This document shows, one piece after another, positions 49,828-63,216 of a DNA stretch of 64,000 nt. How positions within the stretch are numbered: the stretch's first letter is position 1; every line of letters begins with the position of its first letter. This DNA is from Pelomyxa schiedti (taxonomy: Eukaryota; Evosea; Pelobiontida; Pelomyxidae): NCBI GenBank assembly GCA_020536535.1, contig JAHLWZ010000068.1, forward strand, positions 1 through 64,000. Reading direction: 5' to 3'. Made by a program: the position numbers and the translations under genes. The notes under the pieces are model-generated. The model was not told where the DNA came from. It ran no database searches and saw only the letters and a list, made by a program, of their open reading frames with translations.

Positions 49828-52800
49828 TTATTTTTTGGGCCTTGTTCCTTTATTAGAAGGAGCCGGCGAACATGGTGGTGACTTTCTCCATGCCCAGTTT
49901 GTAGTCTGGGAACTGTTGGTTTGGTGAGCAACGAGAAATGGGTGCTGGTGAGTAAAGAGAACCTTCTGAATGTCAGCCAGCAGTTTTTTACATTCGGGGA
50001 GTGTCTCAATGACGTGGTACAAATTAGCCAATTCCTGTGTATAAGTGATTTCAGGAGTTTGTGGGAATGAAGAAACTAACGAGATAGGCAGCTCCCGGTT
50101 GGGACTCGGAGAACCGCTTGTAAATCATATGCGGTTTGATGAAAAGATGTCTGTGCTTAAAGAAGGATATGAATTGTTTCACATCCTTTTCAACAGCTTT
50201 CAAATCTTCACGCTTGGTACGGCCTGTTGTAAGGTAGCGCCGTTGCTCTTTAGAAAACATTCCAAATACCTATAGGAAGTTGTTTATGAGGTAGCGGATT
50301 TGCAGTACAATACCTTGGCAATGCAATGAAGAGTGTTGATAATTACCACATTTCCAGGGGAATTTAGACCCAGGATGTCAAAAAACTGGATAAGTAACTT
50401 GTGTTTCTCCAAAATGTCAATTACACCGGAATGGTAAGTGAGGATGTTGTAGAACAGTTTCCAAGATTCTTTACTGACCGCTTTGTGTGGGTCCCGGCAG
50501 AGGGATAAAAGCCTGGCACAAAAGGTTAGTTCAGCAGGAATCGTGCCAGAAATTACTTGAAATAAAATGCGGAATCATTTTTCTGGTACTCGAAGAGAAC
50601 TTTAGTTCTGAACAAGTATCGGAGACTGCCGGTAAGAACTGGTTTGAAAAAAGAAATAAGAAAAAAAAAAGGCACCAAGGTATTTACAGGCTCGACAATT
50701 TGCAGAATGAGAGCCTGGAATACTTGTTAGATGGGTAATGACTTGCAGCAAATCGTCGATATCTGAAAGACTTTGGGATGAGAAACAAAATTAGTGGGTT
50801 GGTTACCTGATTCCGAAACCTGTATCTCTTTCCTCGATTTTGGTCGAGGTGTTGGTGTGTCCTTAGGATGATGCTCTTTACTTTTTGACAATGACGACTT
50901 GCACAGTGTTAGATGCATAGAGTTCAGACTAGAAGAATCTCTTACAAGATATTTTCCTTTTTTTTCGGTCCTCTGGACAAGTATTTTTAGGAAGTCACAT
51001 CTCTCACAGAGCTTTTCAAAGACTCGGCACAAGGAGACCAGTGACTTGGGTGTTTTAGTGTTTGATCAATATTTTTTTTCTGTACGTTTGTTGGTTTTGG
51101 TTTCTTTCGAATTTCTGTAAGCAACTTGCAGAAAAACTCTTCACTCATAAGAAATGGAAGCACATCAGATGTTGTATTATCAACAACAGTATTAAGTAAA
51201 TCGATCCACAAGTTACTGAGGGTCTGTCAAACAGTTGGGCTTTTAGTCACACCGTATGTGCAACTACCTGTACTGTGGACGAAGGGAGTTCTTTTTCTGG
51301 ATCGTACATATCCTTTAAAACATTGTCTGAATTCATTGTATAGTAAGAAAGGAGAAGTGACTTCCAGTCACTCAGCAGTACGGAGAAAAGACAGCGCATG
51401 GCAAACTATTTAGACGTGTTTAGTGTTGTTGAAGTGCGTCAAATACTACCTGTGAGTGCGAGAACTTCGATCTTAAAAGTTCTCTGACCATCTCAATGAA
51501 ATCGTAGTTTTGAACTTGTGGCTATTCAAGTCTAAGATCATCACTCGAGAACACAAATCGTACCCCAAGAATTGGCGATTTCATGACTTGGACAATCGCG
51601 AAAAGAATGAAGGAAGCAGCACTGATACTCCTGCTGGAAAGTGCTGGAAACATCGCGGAAATTTCTGTTTCAGCTGGTTGATCAGAGAGATCCAAACACT
51701 GAGCAAGATCCTAACGAAGGTTTGTAATACAGAAAAAGAAAATGAAGACTACTGGAATTTCATGTCTGGCGCCCTCTCTTGCAATAATATTTACGTAATA
51801 CATAGCACATACTGTAGTGATGAAGTCATGGCAACTTGGAGAAAGCTGTGCTGAGCGTTGGCAGTTAATTAGGACAGAAAGACAAGTACCATTTGATGCA
51901 CAAGACCCAAAGTGAGTGAATTGTAGGGGTAGAAGTCTTGAGGGACCTCAGAGAAAGCAAGACAACATTTTGCAAATACACTCAAAGCATACAGGTCTCT
52001 TGCTTCAACAACTTGAGTTAAGGCTTCTGGGTTGGCTCGCACAATCTCATACGCCAGGAGGGCAATCTAGTTTTTTGAATGAATTTCACGTAAATGAAAT
52101 GGAATGTACTTTGCATTCAAGGCATCTTGAACACATGTTTTCCCACACATCGAAGAGCTTGGCAAATTGGTCTGGAGGAAATTTCCTGGCAATTTCAGAG
52201 CCCACTGTTATGACAGAGAGAGCAGCACCAGTTGTCGATGCCATTGGCTGCTCTATGAGCTGCAAGGGGTTAAGGATTGTCCCTCACACATATCACTTTT
52301 CTAGTTTTAAAAAAGACAAAAACTGTACCTCTGTGAAGGAATCTAGACACATTGGTAACAGAAGAAGCGTTTGTAAGTCTGTGTAGGATAGAGTTTCTTG
52401 GTGCACGATGTTTAAAGCTGTCTATTTGTTTGTTATGCTGAGGGATAAACTAAGACAAGAAACCTTTCCAGTGGATGTTATTGCGCCAGGTTGTGATAAA
52501 TCAGCAGCAGTCTGCAGAGCTAAATTCCGCGTAAAATAGATAGAAGACATCAGATTTGGCACAATTTGGGATAAATACTGTTAGACTATGTTAGTGCAAA
52601 CCTAATACAAAAAAAGGGGGTTGATTACACTTGATCGCAATGGGTCTTCATCGGGCTGTGGGAGTTTAGTCAGATCAATTTTTGGTTCTTTGAAAACTTT
52701 CTTGTAGGCCTCTGATTTGTGATGTGGTACTGGAACGAAATTCTGTATGTCCATTTAACCTCCAAAACCGTTGGATAGAAAATACGCACAGATTTCATGC

Positions 52801-54178
52801 TATTATCCCGCTGCTTTAGGATTTCCACATAAATTTGACTAACTTTCGTTCTTGTTCTTTGTGGTATTTCGACTAAAGATAAACTTAATTCCTGATCAGT
52901 CTCAGAGACTGATGCAACAAAAGGCTTATAGGTAACTCCAAATCCCTAACCTTAAATTACTATAGGTTATAATGACATGGCGTATTACCATTGCCACATT
53001 AGGATCAACATAAGCCGGTTTTACTAATTGGATGACTTGTCCATGGTCAACTTTTTCTGCAGAAAAGGTTGGAGTAGCTTGTACTTCTAGCTGTTGAAGA
53101 TTTGAGCACAATAGATAAAAACGCGAAAGTACCTCTTTGGAGGGTTTCAGATTGATGACTGTTTCCAGTTGGGATGGGTGAGGTGGAATTCTGGGAAGCT
53201 TTTCTGCACACAGTAGTGCCCATCTCTTCATGGCCAGCTCGTATTCTTAAGTCGAGTCAGGGACATTGGAATAGGTAAAAGAAGGCCAACGTTCAAAGGT
53301 GTCATAGTACTGTGGAATGGGTTCCTTGGGGATAAGAGTAGCTTCCCAAGGATCCACTTTCAGAGGAAGTAGCCAGGCTGCCACATCTTCTTCAGCTCCT
53401 TCTGAGGAAGTTGCTTTCATTCAAATTACTTACAAGAAAAGAAAAGAGTATAGAAGTACTCGATCTCCTCTTCATCTCGTACTCATCAACGAAAGCTTCC
53501 TAATTAGAATAAGGAAAAGAGTTTACTACACGTTGGGTGAGGTACCCCTCTATCTTGGGTGTGCTTTGGACGGCACAGATGCCTCCCCATTACAACGGGA
53601 AGTTGAAGAGGTCCTAGGGACTCTTCCGTGTTGGTTTTCCACTTCATTACTGCCTCTGCATATCTAACGTGGGGTAAACAGGCTATGGAGAGGTTTGTAC
53701 TCTTCATATGTCCCATAAGACTCTGGTTCTGGCATGTCTACAAAAGTGTGATCCTGTGTGGAGAGGGTGAGGGGATGCCAGTTTTTATTTGGTGAAGAAC
53801 TTGGTGTGAAACAGGCCGCGGCACAGAAATATATTGTATATCATAATAAGTGCTCCTGTCAGGACCCACAAATGCAGCACCTCCCCACATGGAAGGTGCA
53901 GTAGCAGTAGCAGTAGCAGTAGCAATAGCAGGCGAGGAAGGAGACGTTGAAAAAGAAGCCAGGGACATTAAGGACTGGCACGACTGTGAGGTGTGTAGTG
54001 AAAGTGCTGGCGTCGCTGCAGGGCTAGACGGCGGAGACGAAGAAGGCGAGGACGAAGGTGACGACGACAAAGCCGCCGGTGATGTAGGCGATGTGCCGGC
54101 CAGTGCAATAGAAAGAAGCGAAGATGAACTGGAATACGACGAGGAAGACAGCGGCTTAGCAGTCAAATCCGGGGTCAT
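49828..54178 (-). CDS. Large multi-exon protein of unknown family
   Basis: Starts MTPDLTAKPLSSSSYSSSSS with a Ser/Pro/Ala-rich N-terminus containing (AT)n repeats, then splices in phase (VPRP|DHTFVDMPEPESYGTYEE). Conserved-looking later segments: PWEATLIPKEPIPQYYDTFE, AMKRWALLCAEKLPRIPPHP, LVKPAYVDPNVAMVIRH, QLIEQPMASTTGAALSVITV, GSEIARKFPPDQFAKLFDVW, LWIDLLNTVVDNTTSDVLPF, FFDILGLNSPGNVVIINTLH and ELANLYHVIETLPECKKLLA, ending SNKGTRPKK. The helix-rich pattern suggests an alpha-solenoid scaffold. At least 15 exons; some splices are unresolved. It is treated as one gene because no convincing internal start or stop pair divides it. Confidence 0.5.
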
Positions 54179-54667
54179 GTTAGGGCCAGCGTATTCTGCC
54201 CCGACTGCGTTGTTTATGTATGGCAACAAAAGAGGAGGGAGAAAAACAACAACAAAGCACAAGCAAAGCCGGGCAGTTAGTCAAACGCTAAGCAAGAGAG
54301 ATTCATTCAGATCTCAAGATCTCCATACGATTTGTTCTGTACACCCGTACACCACCCACAGCCGACGACATCTCGTGTCAAGGGGCGAAAAGAAAATTAA
54401 AAGTGAAACGGACACTAAAAAGCATCACACAATCCCGGCAACATCAACTTCGCGTAATCTAGACCGCCAGTTTCTTTCACAATGTTTGGTTTAGAGAGGC
54501 TGGGGGGGTTGAAGTCTTCTGGAGTTATTTTGTTTACGTTGGTAAACATTAATTTTTTATTATTACACACAGCCTCAGGGTCTGGTGTCACACACCCCTG
54601 TATACTGTGTAAGTTAGTTTGGCTGCTGCTGGACTGTTTGTTGCTGTTTGGGGGATTCTGCATTCAC

Positions 54668-55640
54668 TCAGTGTGTTGCTGATTGGTTTGCTCTTTCAGT
54701 GGGAGTGTTTTGGGAAGGAACTGTGATGGATGTTAGTTCTCTTTCCGGTGGTGTGTTCATGTTGTTGGTCTCTTTTTCTAGTGGTGTTGTTGCTGTGGCT
54801 GTGGCTGGGGTTGTTGACTTGATGAGTATGTGTGCTTTGTCCATGGAGGAAAGTGTTGCGAGTTGTTTGTCTGGTGGAAGCATCATTGGAGTGAGCCGGA
54901 TTTCCGGCTCTGTTGATGGGATCAGAATGCGATCCTTGATAGAGGGAGGGGTATTGATTGGGGGTGTTGCTACAGGCCCTGAGCTCACAGGCGGTCTTTC
55001 TGGTGGAGGGGTGTTGGCTGGGGGTATCTCGGTGGGGGTGGTTGTATTCATAAGAGTTGCCTCGCTTTGTGGAATGTTGCTTTGTAGTGTGGGAGGAGTG
55101 GTATTCGGGATTTTGTCAAGAGCTGGGGTGCCCGTTATACTGAGTAATGTTCTTTCTGTTGATTGTGTGTTGACAGTGGATTTCACAGTGGTGTTAGAGG
55201 TGCGTGTTAAGTCTGGTATTGATGTGCCATTAACGGTTTGCCGTGTTCTATCGGCAACGCTGCGTAGAGGCTGGTGTCTTTCTGCCACCATCATCGGTTT
55301 AGAGGAATACCCTTGCAATGATTGAGTGGGTGTTTGGTTTGCTTGTAAGGGATTGTACCTCTATCTATAGGCATAAGAGCACACAAGTAGACATCATACA
55401 AAGGCTTCGATACTAACAAATCGAACTGGATGAGAATTAGGAAAGCTATCTCCAAGTCGTTCATCTCAGTTGCTGTTACACCACCCACACGAGCATAATA
55501 AGAGTTTGGATAAAATTCATCCTCATAAAATTTGGATGCCACCGTAGCACTAAATAAAAGAAAAAGAAAAATTTGTCAGAAGAAAGTTGGATGTGTTTTT
55601 TGTTCCAAGGTTTCAGAGTTAAGTGTGACTCTATTATTAT

Positions 55641-55674
<34 letters not shown>

Positions 55675-56197
55675 AGATCCAGCTACTTATATTTATTTTA
55701 ACACACCTAGCCAGAAACAGCCTGTGTACGTTTGTGTCTGTCACAACGAAGCCGGGGTTTTTATCCACGGCCCTATCTATCAGCGCCAGCGACGCCACGA
55801 GCGAGCACTTGCTGAACCCGCTGTACTGCACAATCCTCTTGAGGTACCACCCCAGGCACACCGCCGCCGGCGCGTTCCGCGAAGCGCCGTAGAACGCCCG
55901 CTGCGCCGTCGCCGGCGTCAGGTCCGCCGGCGCGATCCCGTGCGTCGGCGAGCACGACGACGCGGAGGACGGGGAGCCCGAGGCGGAGCTGAGGAAGTTG
56001 ATGCGCGAGGCCGAGCTGGACGCCGACGAGGAGGAGGAGGGCCGGATTTGCGACGAAGAAGACGAGAGGACGCGGCGTGGGGTGGTCTGTTTGATGCGTG
56101 TGCTGAAGAATATCGAGGCGGCGTCGGGGAACCAGTCCAGGGGCTCCTCTTTGTGTGTGGTGGAGGAGGAGGAGGAGGAGGAAGAGGAGGATGCCAT
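54668..56197 (-). CDS. PHO80-like cyclin
   Basis: The start is MASSSSSSSSSSTTHKEEPL. After a Ser-rich N-terminus comes the cyclin box: FYGASRNAPAAVCLGWYLKR, KCSLVASLALIDRAVDKNPG, FVVTDTNVHRLFLA, then across an intron (about 55548-55700, phase 2) SATVASKFYEDEFYPNSYYA, RVGGVTATEMNDLEIAFLIL and FDLLVSKPLYDVYLCALM. These are the PHO80/CycU hallmarks (VASKFYED, NxYYAxVGG, EMNxLE). A second in-phase intron (about 55303-55350) leads to a Thr/Pro-rich tail to 54668. The partner would be a Pho85-type CDK. The 82-codon frame 54415-54663 just downstream has no supporting splice. Confidence 0.88.
55641..55673. repeat. T homopolymer of about 33 bases in a cyclin intron
   Basis: An unbroken T run on the plus strand (A run on the coding strand) inside the first cyclin intron, close to its 5' splice site. 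A run this long is prone to length errors in sequencing. Confidence 0.9.
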
Positions 56198-57128
56198 TAT
56201 TTTATATAATGTATAAACTTGTTTGTTTGTCTGTCTGTCTGGTCCCGTGTTGTTGTTAGACAACAACAATTGTTGACAACTACGGGGTGTCGTTTGTTTC
56301 GGGGGTTTTTTTCTTTTGTTTGCGTTGTGGTGCTAGTGTGGGACCGTGCACCGGTTCTCCTTCCCTTTTTTTATTCTATTTTTTTCTTTGTTTGTGGTGG
56401 ACGATCGTGACGGCTACTGCGGATTTTTTTTGTTTTTCCTTTCAGTAAGGGATTTCGCCTCTTGCCCTTCCTGGGTGAAGACAGTGCACAATTAGTTACA
56501 GAGATGCACGTTCTTTTCTATATATAACTTTCCATCTGACTTTTCAACCCCCCGATCTACCATAAAGGGCAATAACCACCACTCTTCATTTCGCAGGCGG
56601 TAAAATCACCACATCATCGTGTATGTTGTTGAGGATTTTGCAAACAACACCACAACCAACACCAGGAAGCCAGTACTGCTCGTTTACCGTCATTGGATAT
56701 TCAGTTTATATGATCCAACCAATCCCTCTCACAAGTCTCAGCTACTCCCACAAAGATGGGCGACATTGGTGTTGTTTTCGTTAATGCCAGATGGCCCCTT
56801 AGGCTTAAGTTATTTTCTCTCCCACACAACGAGCAAAGAGGGAAGCACAACAGTTGAAAGTTTCCTGCCTTTACCTTTTTGCCAAAGGAACAGAACCAAC
56901 CAAAACAAGAAATTTGTAATACCGTCAAACCGAGAATCCATCAAATCGCCGGAAAAAGGGAGAAAAAAACAAAACACCGATTGGCTTCGTAGACTACGCC
57001 CACAGGCCCACCCCCAAGGCCAGCACACCCACCACGCTTCTCGACGATCTCTCTCGAACCCCCTACCCGCCGACCAACAAACCCGCGCACGCCACACCAC
57101 ACCACACCACAGCGCAGCACATCCAACC
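56198..57128. promoter_or_regulatory. 931-base divergent intergenic region
   Basis: Lies between the cyclin start and the start of the giant WD40/Sec7 gene. An open frame upstream of 57129 is continuous with that gene but has no ATG in good context, so it is more likely 5' leader. It includes an interrupted palindrome around 56250-56282 (TGTTGTTAGACAACAACAAT and its flank), a C-rich CACACCACACC stretch at 57090-57115 and T-rich runs. No RNA gene is recognisable. Confidence 0.45.
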
Positions 57129-60100
57129 ATGTCGTCGCCCTCGCCGGCGCCGTCTTCGCCCCTGTCTCTCCTGGCGGTCACCTCCGCCCCGTCGTCGTAC
57201 CGCCGCTCCTCGTGCTCGGCGCTGACCGAGACCACACCCTCGTCGTCGTCGTCGTCGTCGTCGTCGTCTGCTGCAACAGCAACCTCTTCGTCCTCGCAGC
57301 ACCAGAGCAGTAGCCACGAGTCGTCGTCTGGGCGGCATCGCCACAGACACCGGCACCACCACGACGGCAGCGCCGCCACGTCGGCCTCGGCCTCGGGCTC
57401 CGGCGACCAAGAGGACGAGAAATCTGTGGAAAGCGACAAGGCAAAGGACAAGGACAAAGAAAAAGAAAAAGAAAAGGAAAGGGATAAAGAAAGAGAAAGA
57501 GAAAAGGAAAAAGAAAAAGGGACTGGTGGTGGTGGTGGAGGTGATGGTGATGATGAGGATGGCAAGCAGGGGAGGAAGAAGGCTGCCCTGGCTAATGAGA
57601 ACACTGTTGATTCTGCTGATGTTGGCGCTGGTGACGATAGGGCTGGCGTTGGTGATAGGGCGAAAATGACCAGTTCAACCCCTTCTTTGATGTTGTCAGT
57701 GGCCAACACATCGAATTTGCGTCGTTTGACTACACCACCTTTGTCTGGTAGTGGTGGACGTGACAGGACTATGCCAAACATTTCATCAAGGATTGACGAC
57801 GGTGGGGGTGCCGATGGCGTTCTGATCCATGATTTTGATGATTCTGAGGAAGATCAGGAGAGTGGAGAAGACGATGAAGATAAGCTCAAGCAATCTGAGG
57901 ACGATGTCCCTTCAACTGGTAATTTACAGGGGAGGCTTTTCTCAATTTCTTCCCACCCCTTAACGTCACTACCTTCCAAAATTCCCAACAGAGGACGATG
58001 ATGAAGGTACTTCCAGAGAAATGCAATCACTTAGCTTCTTACATTATATGAAGAAGAGGAATCTGAGGACTTAACTTTGGAACAGAAACTGGAGAAGGAA
58101 AAAAGTAAAGTGGCACATTGCAAAGTTACCATCGGGAGTTTGATTGAGCAAATCACCACATATCAACAGTACTTATTATATCAATGTACTCCTTAGTAAC
58201 TGCCATAAGAGTGATGGAAGAAGTTCGGGCCAACGAAAGGAAAGCCCAACAAGAACTTGAAGAGGTAGGGTTAAATCTTTGCTCGTTGTTGATACATGGT
58301 AGCAATTGGAACAAGAAAAAGTGAAAAGCGAAAACCTCCGACAGCAGACAGTAACTCAACTTCAGTCGTTGCTGAATGAATTGTCCTCCATTGATCAGGT
58401 AAGCCACTTCATGATTTTAAGACAATCACCTTTTCTAGGCAAATAAAACGTTAAACTTCGAACTGGAAACTGAAAGGAAAGCACACTCAGTCACTCTGCA
58501 ACAATTACAGGAACTTAAAGAATCTGCTCAGGATGGCCCCAGCAAAGTGCATTTTCCCTAAATCCCCCTGACCAACACATAATTGCTACATAGGGTGTTC
58601 TTATGGATGCGGAACAACAAATCAAATTAAATATTCAAATTAAAGGAGGCAAAATTAAAGTAGTTGAATTAGTTGAAGAAGCTCAAACAGGCAATTTCTT
58701 TTAATTAGCTTGTAGCCACTCATCAACTTGTTCAGCTGAAAGAGACCTGAGTGAGGAAAATATGTTTTTGACTCAAAAGTGTTGCACACTCATGCAAGAG
58801 AAGCAACAACTTGAAAATGAATACAAACAGTCTAAAGACCAATGTAGGCACCACTTAATTTCTTAATAATGAATTTAAAAACCTTATTCACGATGAAAGG
58901 TGAGGCAATGCAACAGAAGTTTAAAGTACTGGGTGATAAAGTCCTTGATGCCCAAAATGCAATGAACCAACAATTAGAAGAAGAAAGAAGGCAAAATGAT
59001 CTTATGGATGAGGCTGTAACAGTTTTACGACAAATGCTTGGGGGAAAGGCAGAGGTACTCCACATCATACTAATGACATGACTAACTTAACAGTATAGTA
59101 TGCTATTTCCACCCTTCCAGAAGCATACAGGAAACGGTTGCTTAAACCACTCAAGAACACGACGTTGAAACCAATCACTCCTGCTTTTCTGGTTGAAGAG
59201 GTGTGGACCACCAGAGTTTTGTATTTCCAACTCAAATACTCAATTAGTTTATTCCACCACCTGCCGCACCACCTCCAGTGAGGATTGTAACACAAACTCG
59301 ACCTTTAATTCCTCCTCTTCAACGCACTGTTCCTCCTCCACCTGCCACTACCTCACCTTCCCTTGCTACTGATGAAAAAATGTGGATAGAAATGGCAAAA
59401 AAAATAGGACCCCCAGAACCCCACAAACCCAAATTTGATCCCACATTTTCCCATGAAGAATATAAGCAGTATATGCAGGAAAGAAAAATATATGATGAAT
59501 GGGAAGAAGCCATTGCTGAAATGAGCAAAAACCTGTCTAAAAACGCATCTGTCATTGGTCTACAAAACCAGCAAGGTATCCCACTAGTATCTCCAAGAGT
59601 GCGCCCACCAGCCCAGATACCTCCCCCACCGGTTCCTGCATCTGCAGTTGCTTTGGCCAAACCCAAAATTCCTCCTCCAGCCACTGTAACTCCTCCCCCA
59701 ACTGCTACTTCACCTCAACTCACAACGTTAACTGCACAAGTTACCTCACCCCCCACGATCACCACACAACCGCCTATTCCCGCTCTTCAATCTGTACCTC
59801 CAATGGGTTCTGCCTCTGCAAGTTCTTCTTCCACTTCAACTTCAACTTCTACATCTGTCATTGCTTCTTCACCCCCTGGCTCCCCTCCCCTCTTGCCCGC
59901 AAATCCAGCCGTGGGGGCCACAGTAGGATTTACACCAACCATCCCCCCTCTGTTCCTGAAAGGTATGGCACAGGAGGAGAAATCCCGAGCAGCTCAGGTT
60001 GTCGAGGATCTTCTGCAAAGTGTGCGTGCCAATAAGGAAGAAAAGGTTGCCTGAGCCTCTATGCCTTCCCAACAGCAAATAACAAAACAAAAAACCAGGT

Positions 60101-63100
60101 GGAGCAGGATTCCGCGTTAGACCTTAAACCTTCTAAACAAGCAATGGCGGGAGGTTCTGTCACAAGTATGATTTTATGCCCCAAGCATGTATGGGTTGGT
60201 TCCAGTGGAAAGCCTGGATATATACAACTCTTTGATAAAGAGGTTTTTTCCCTTCATTTCTTCTCTTCTTTCACATATACCTCAGACAGCAGTCCTCTCA
60301 AAAGAATTGAAAATCCCCTCTGGTGTCCACAAGTTACTTGCCGTTGTAGCACATGTGTGGGTTACAAGTGATGACAATCTAATACGAGTCTTCAACATGT
60401 TGGTATGCATAACGTAGTTTAAGTTAACCATCTGTACTTATTACACAGTCTCCTTCATTTGGGCGAGATCTCTCTGGACATTCCCGTCCAATTGTGGATC
60501 TTACTAATGTCAATGATAAACAAGTTTGGTCAAGTAGCTCCGATATGACGCTCAAGATGTGGTCAGCCGATGTACACGTCATATTTCCTTATAAAGCTGT
60601 AACATTCCATAGACATTTAATTGTCTAAGAACTATAGAATTCCACACGTTGATACAGAAAACTCTGCTTTACAACTCTAATATATGGATTGGCACACCAC
60701 AAGGAATATACACCTGTGATATCAATGTAATCTTAAATAATGTGAACAGTTGAGTTAACAAATAAGAGTTAGTCACGGAAAATTACTGAGCAACCACGAG
60801 AAAAGAACTCCGTAACAGCTATGGTCTTTGTGAGAAGTAGAAATGCCAATTCAGATGAAATCTGGACAGCACACGCAAATAACTCTATTGTTGTATGGGA
60901 TGCTACGGTGTGTTGTTACTCTCTTGAAAGTTGTATTCAACATTCTACAGCAAAAGACGCTTTCAGCTAAATTTAGCGCGGTTCGTGTTCAAGATTTGTT
61001 GTGCCTTGGCCAACGAGTTTGGAGTTGCTCATTAGACAAGGTCCGTACAGTTCTTCAACTTCTTCGTTAACCCAAAACCCAGACAATTAAAGTGTGGGAT
61101 GTTAAGGTGTGTTATCTCTCTCCTCTCTTCTTTCTTAGCCAAATAGACCAGAGCGTGCCTGTCTACCATTACCAGTGGACATACAGGATTCATTACTTGT
61201 TTGCTATTGGTGCCTGCCCGGCTCAATTCCTCAGTGTGGAGTGGTCCGTCTGATACCTTTCTTTCATGTACTCATATGATTCAGCATCTGATGATGGAAA
61301 AATATGTGTTTGGGAAACTCATTTCGGAAGCCATGATTTTCAGCACCATACATTGAAAGTAAATGCCCACTGTATTGTGTGCTACAAATCGATTGGACAA
61401 GGAAAAGCAGCATATCAATGTAGAGGTAAGTTATTTGTTAGTTCACAATTCATTTAGATAGTCTAATCCTATGCATAACCTATTTAGTGTGCACTGAAGT
61501 TAATGCACACCCTAAGTGTGTTCCGCTAGTTCCCTCCCACGATTTGTGCATCCCAGTTCACCACCCCATCAAAAAGGCAACAGATGTATTTAAGCGAAGG
61601 ACCACACCACCCCACGTTACACGATCAACATCCAGCGATAACTTACACTCTTTTCTGAGACCTCCAAGCTCGGAGGGTAGGCAGACATCCCGCCCCCTCT
61701 CCATTCTCTTCAGTTCTCCGCCACTCCTTCCTCCTAGTGCCCTCGTAATGAATCCTTCTTACAACACACCATCCCCTACGTTGGCATCTGCAGATGGCAG
61801 TAGTGGTGGCACTACATCAGGCAGCAACAGAGAAGAGAGTACGAGTAGTAGTAACTGCAGCAGCTATGGAGGAATTAATGTTATAACGGACTCATTTTTA
61901 CGTGAGTTTGAGCGAAATCCAGTGGCCTCTGTCCAAAAACTTGTGGCAGACAAATTGATTGCACCAAGTGCCAAGGCCGTAAGTACCACCTTCTCGTATC
62001 ATTTTTGTTATGGAAAAATTTACAATAGATTGCTCAACTTTTCTTGGATAACGATTCCTCTTTGAACCGGACTGCTTTATGCGAATATCTTGCTGAAAGG
62101 ACCGACGTGCTCCACGAATATGCGCAAATGCAAGACTTCTCCATACTAGATTTTGAGATGGCTCTGAGGCGATGGGTGGGGGTCTTTATATCACTGAAGG
62201 CTCCACCAAAGATGGAAGTAGTGATGACTGAATTTGCACAGCGCGTCTGTGCCACACTTCCTGAGCGTGAGATGTTTTCAACACCGGAAGTCGTTAAGAT
62301 TTTGGCTACCGATTGCATTGCACTAAGTAATTCTCTGCATGCGCCACAAGCTGTATTTCGAACGTCATTGCAAAAGTGGACCGACACGCATGCAACTATA
62401 AACAAGGCAGAGCTGCCAAGGTTGAGTTTTCTATTTGGCTCAATTCCAATCTAATTCAGCAAAGAGATTTTTTGGAGCACCTTTACAATCAAATTTTGGA
62501 TTGCCAACTCGACTCCATGAACCTGGCACAAGCCCCAATCATGCAAGGCATGCTCATCAAAAAGGGGAACGTGACAAACAGCCCCAAGTGGTGCGTTCTC
62601 AATCGGACGCAGCTAAACATCTTCAAGACCGCCAAGGCATGTAACCCCCAACAGCACAGCACAACCGCCGGCTTCTCACTTCTTCCAACTCCATAATCAC
62701 TTCGCAAACGCAAACCAAAAGCATTTGGCGTTTTCTCTCCTCTAACAATTCCCGCAGTCGCCAACAGCGGACTACATGCTGCCCACGCACACGCTAGAAG
62801 CCAAGCAAAACACACCCACGACGGTCATCATACAGACGCCGTCGTCGAGCACGGCCCTGTTCCTCCTGTGCAAATCAGCATACACAGCCAAAGCCTGGAT
62901 GCGGGCCCTGTCCGCGGCCTCCGCGGCCACGTCGCACGCCGTCCTGGCCCCGCCGTCGCTGCTGCCCTCGCCTTCGACGTCCCCTTCACTGCCTTCTGCT
63001 TCTGCTTCAGCTTCTGCCTCGGCTTCACCACCACCCACAATTCTGCAGCAACTGCAACAGCAACTGCCACCGCCACCACAGTCACAGTCATCACCATCGG

Positions 63101-63216
63101 GTTCGGAAACAACAAAGGCACCCCCGGCAATTACAATATCATCCTCCTCCACTGGAGCTACACCCACGTACAGGCACTCACATTCCCGGTCGAAAGAGAA
63201 GGACACAAAAGGCTAG
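57129..63216 (+). CDS. Giant coiled-coil / WD40 / C1 / Sec7 / PH protein (ArfGEF-like)
   Basis: About 20 exons. Domains in order: disordered Ser-rich, His/Arg and KDKEKEKE-type charged N-terminus (57129-58000); coiled coil (58050-59090, e.g. EKVKSENLRQQTVTQLQSLL); Pro-rich region (59250-59900) with KMWIEMAKKIGPPEPHKPKF; WD40 repeats (60150-61330, e.g. VWVGSSGKPGYIQLFDKE, QVWSSSSDMTLKMWSAD, VWSCSLDKTIKVWDVK). A C1 zinc finger follows (61340-61550: HCIVCYKSIGQGKAAYQC, VCTEVNAHPKC). Then a Sec7-like domain (62035-62440: LNRTALCEYLAERTDVLHEY, FSILDFEMALRRW, FAQRVCATLPEREMFSTPEV, SNSLHAP) and a PH domain (from 62535: MQGMLIKKGNVTNSPKWCVL). In Sec7 the glutamic-finger loop LPGEAQK is LKAPPKM, so the catalytic Glu is Ala. 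The role is inferred as membrane-linked Arf scaffold rather than active GEF. Confidence 0.75.
57236..57268 (+). repeat. (TCG)n poly-serine microsatellite
   Basis: About eleven tandem TCG codons encode a Ser run in the N-terminus of the giant WD40/Sec7 protein. It is in frame and likely length-variable. Confidence 0.85.

Noticed and set aside
54415-54663. 82-codon minus frame after the cyclin
   Set aside because: No splice donor links it to the cyclin and no family resemblance; could be a small gene, but support is too weak to list.
57236-57268. CRISPR-like or minisatellite array
   Set aside because: A plain trinucleotide run in a coding exon, with no spacers.
56810-57781. 323-codon minus-strand frame
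   Set aside because: Antisense shadow of the low-complexity Ser/charged N-terminus of the WD40/Sec7 gene; its Phe/Ser/Leu runs mirror KEKEKE and Ser codons.
62772-63206. Minus-strand Gly/Ala/Glu-rich frame
   Set aside because: Antisense of the Ser/Ala-rich tail after the PH domain.
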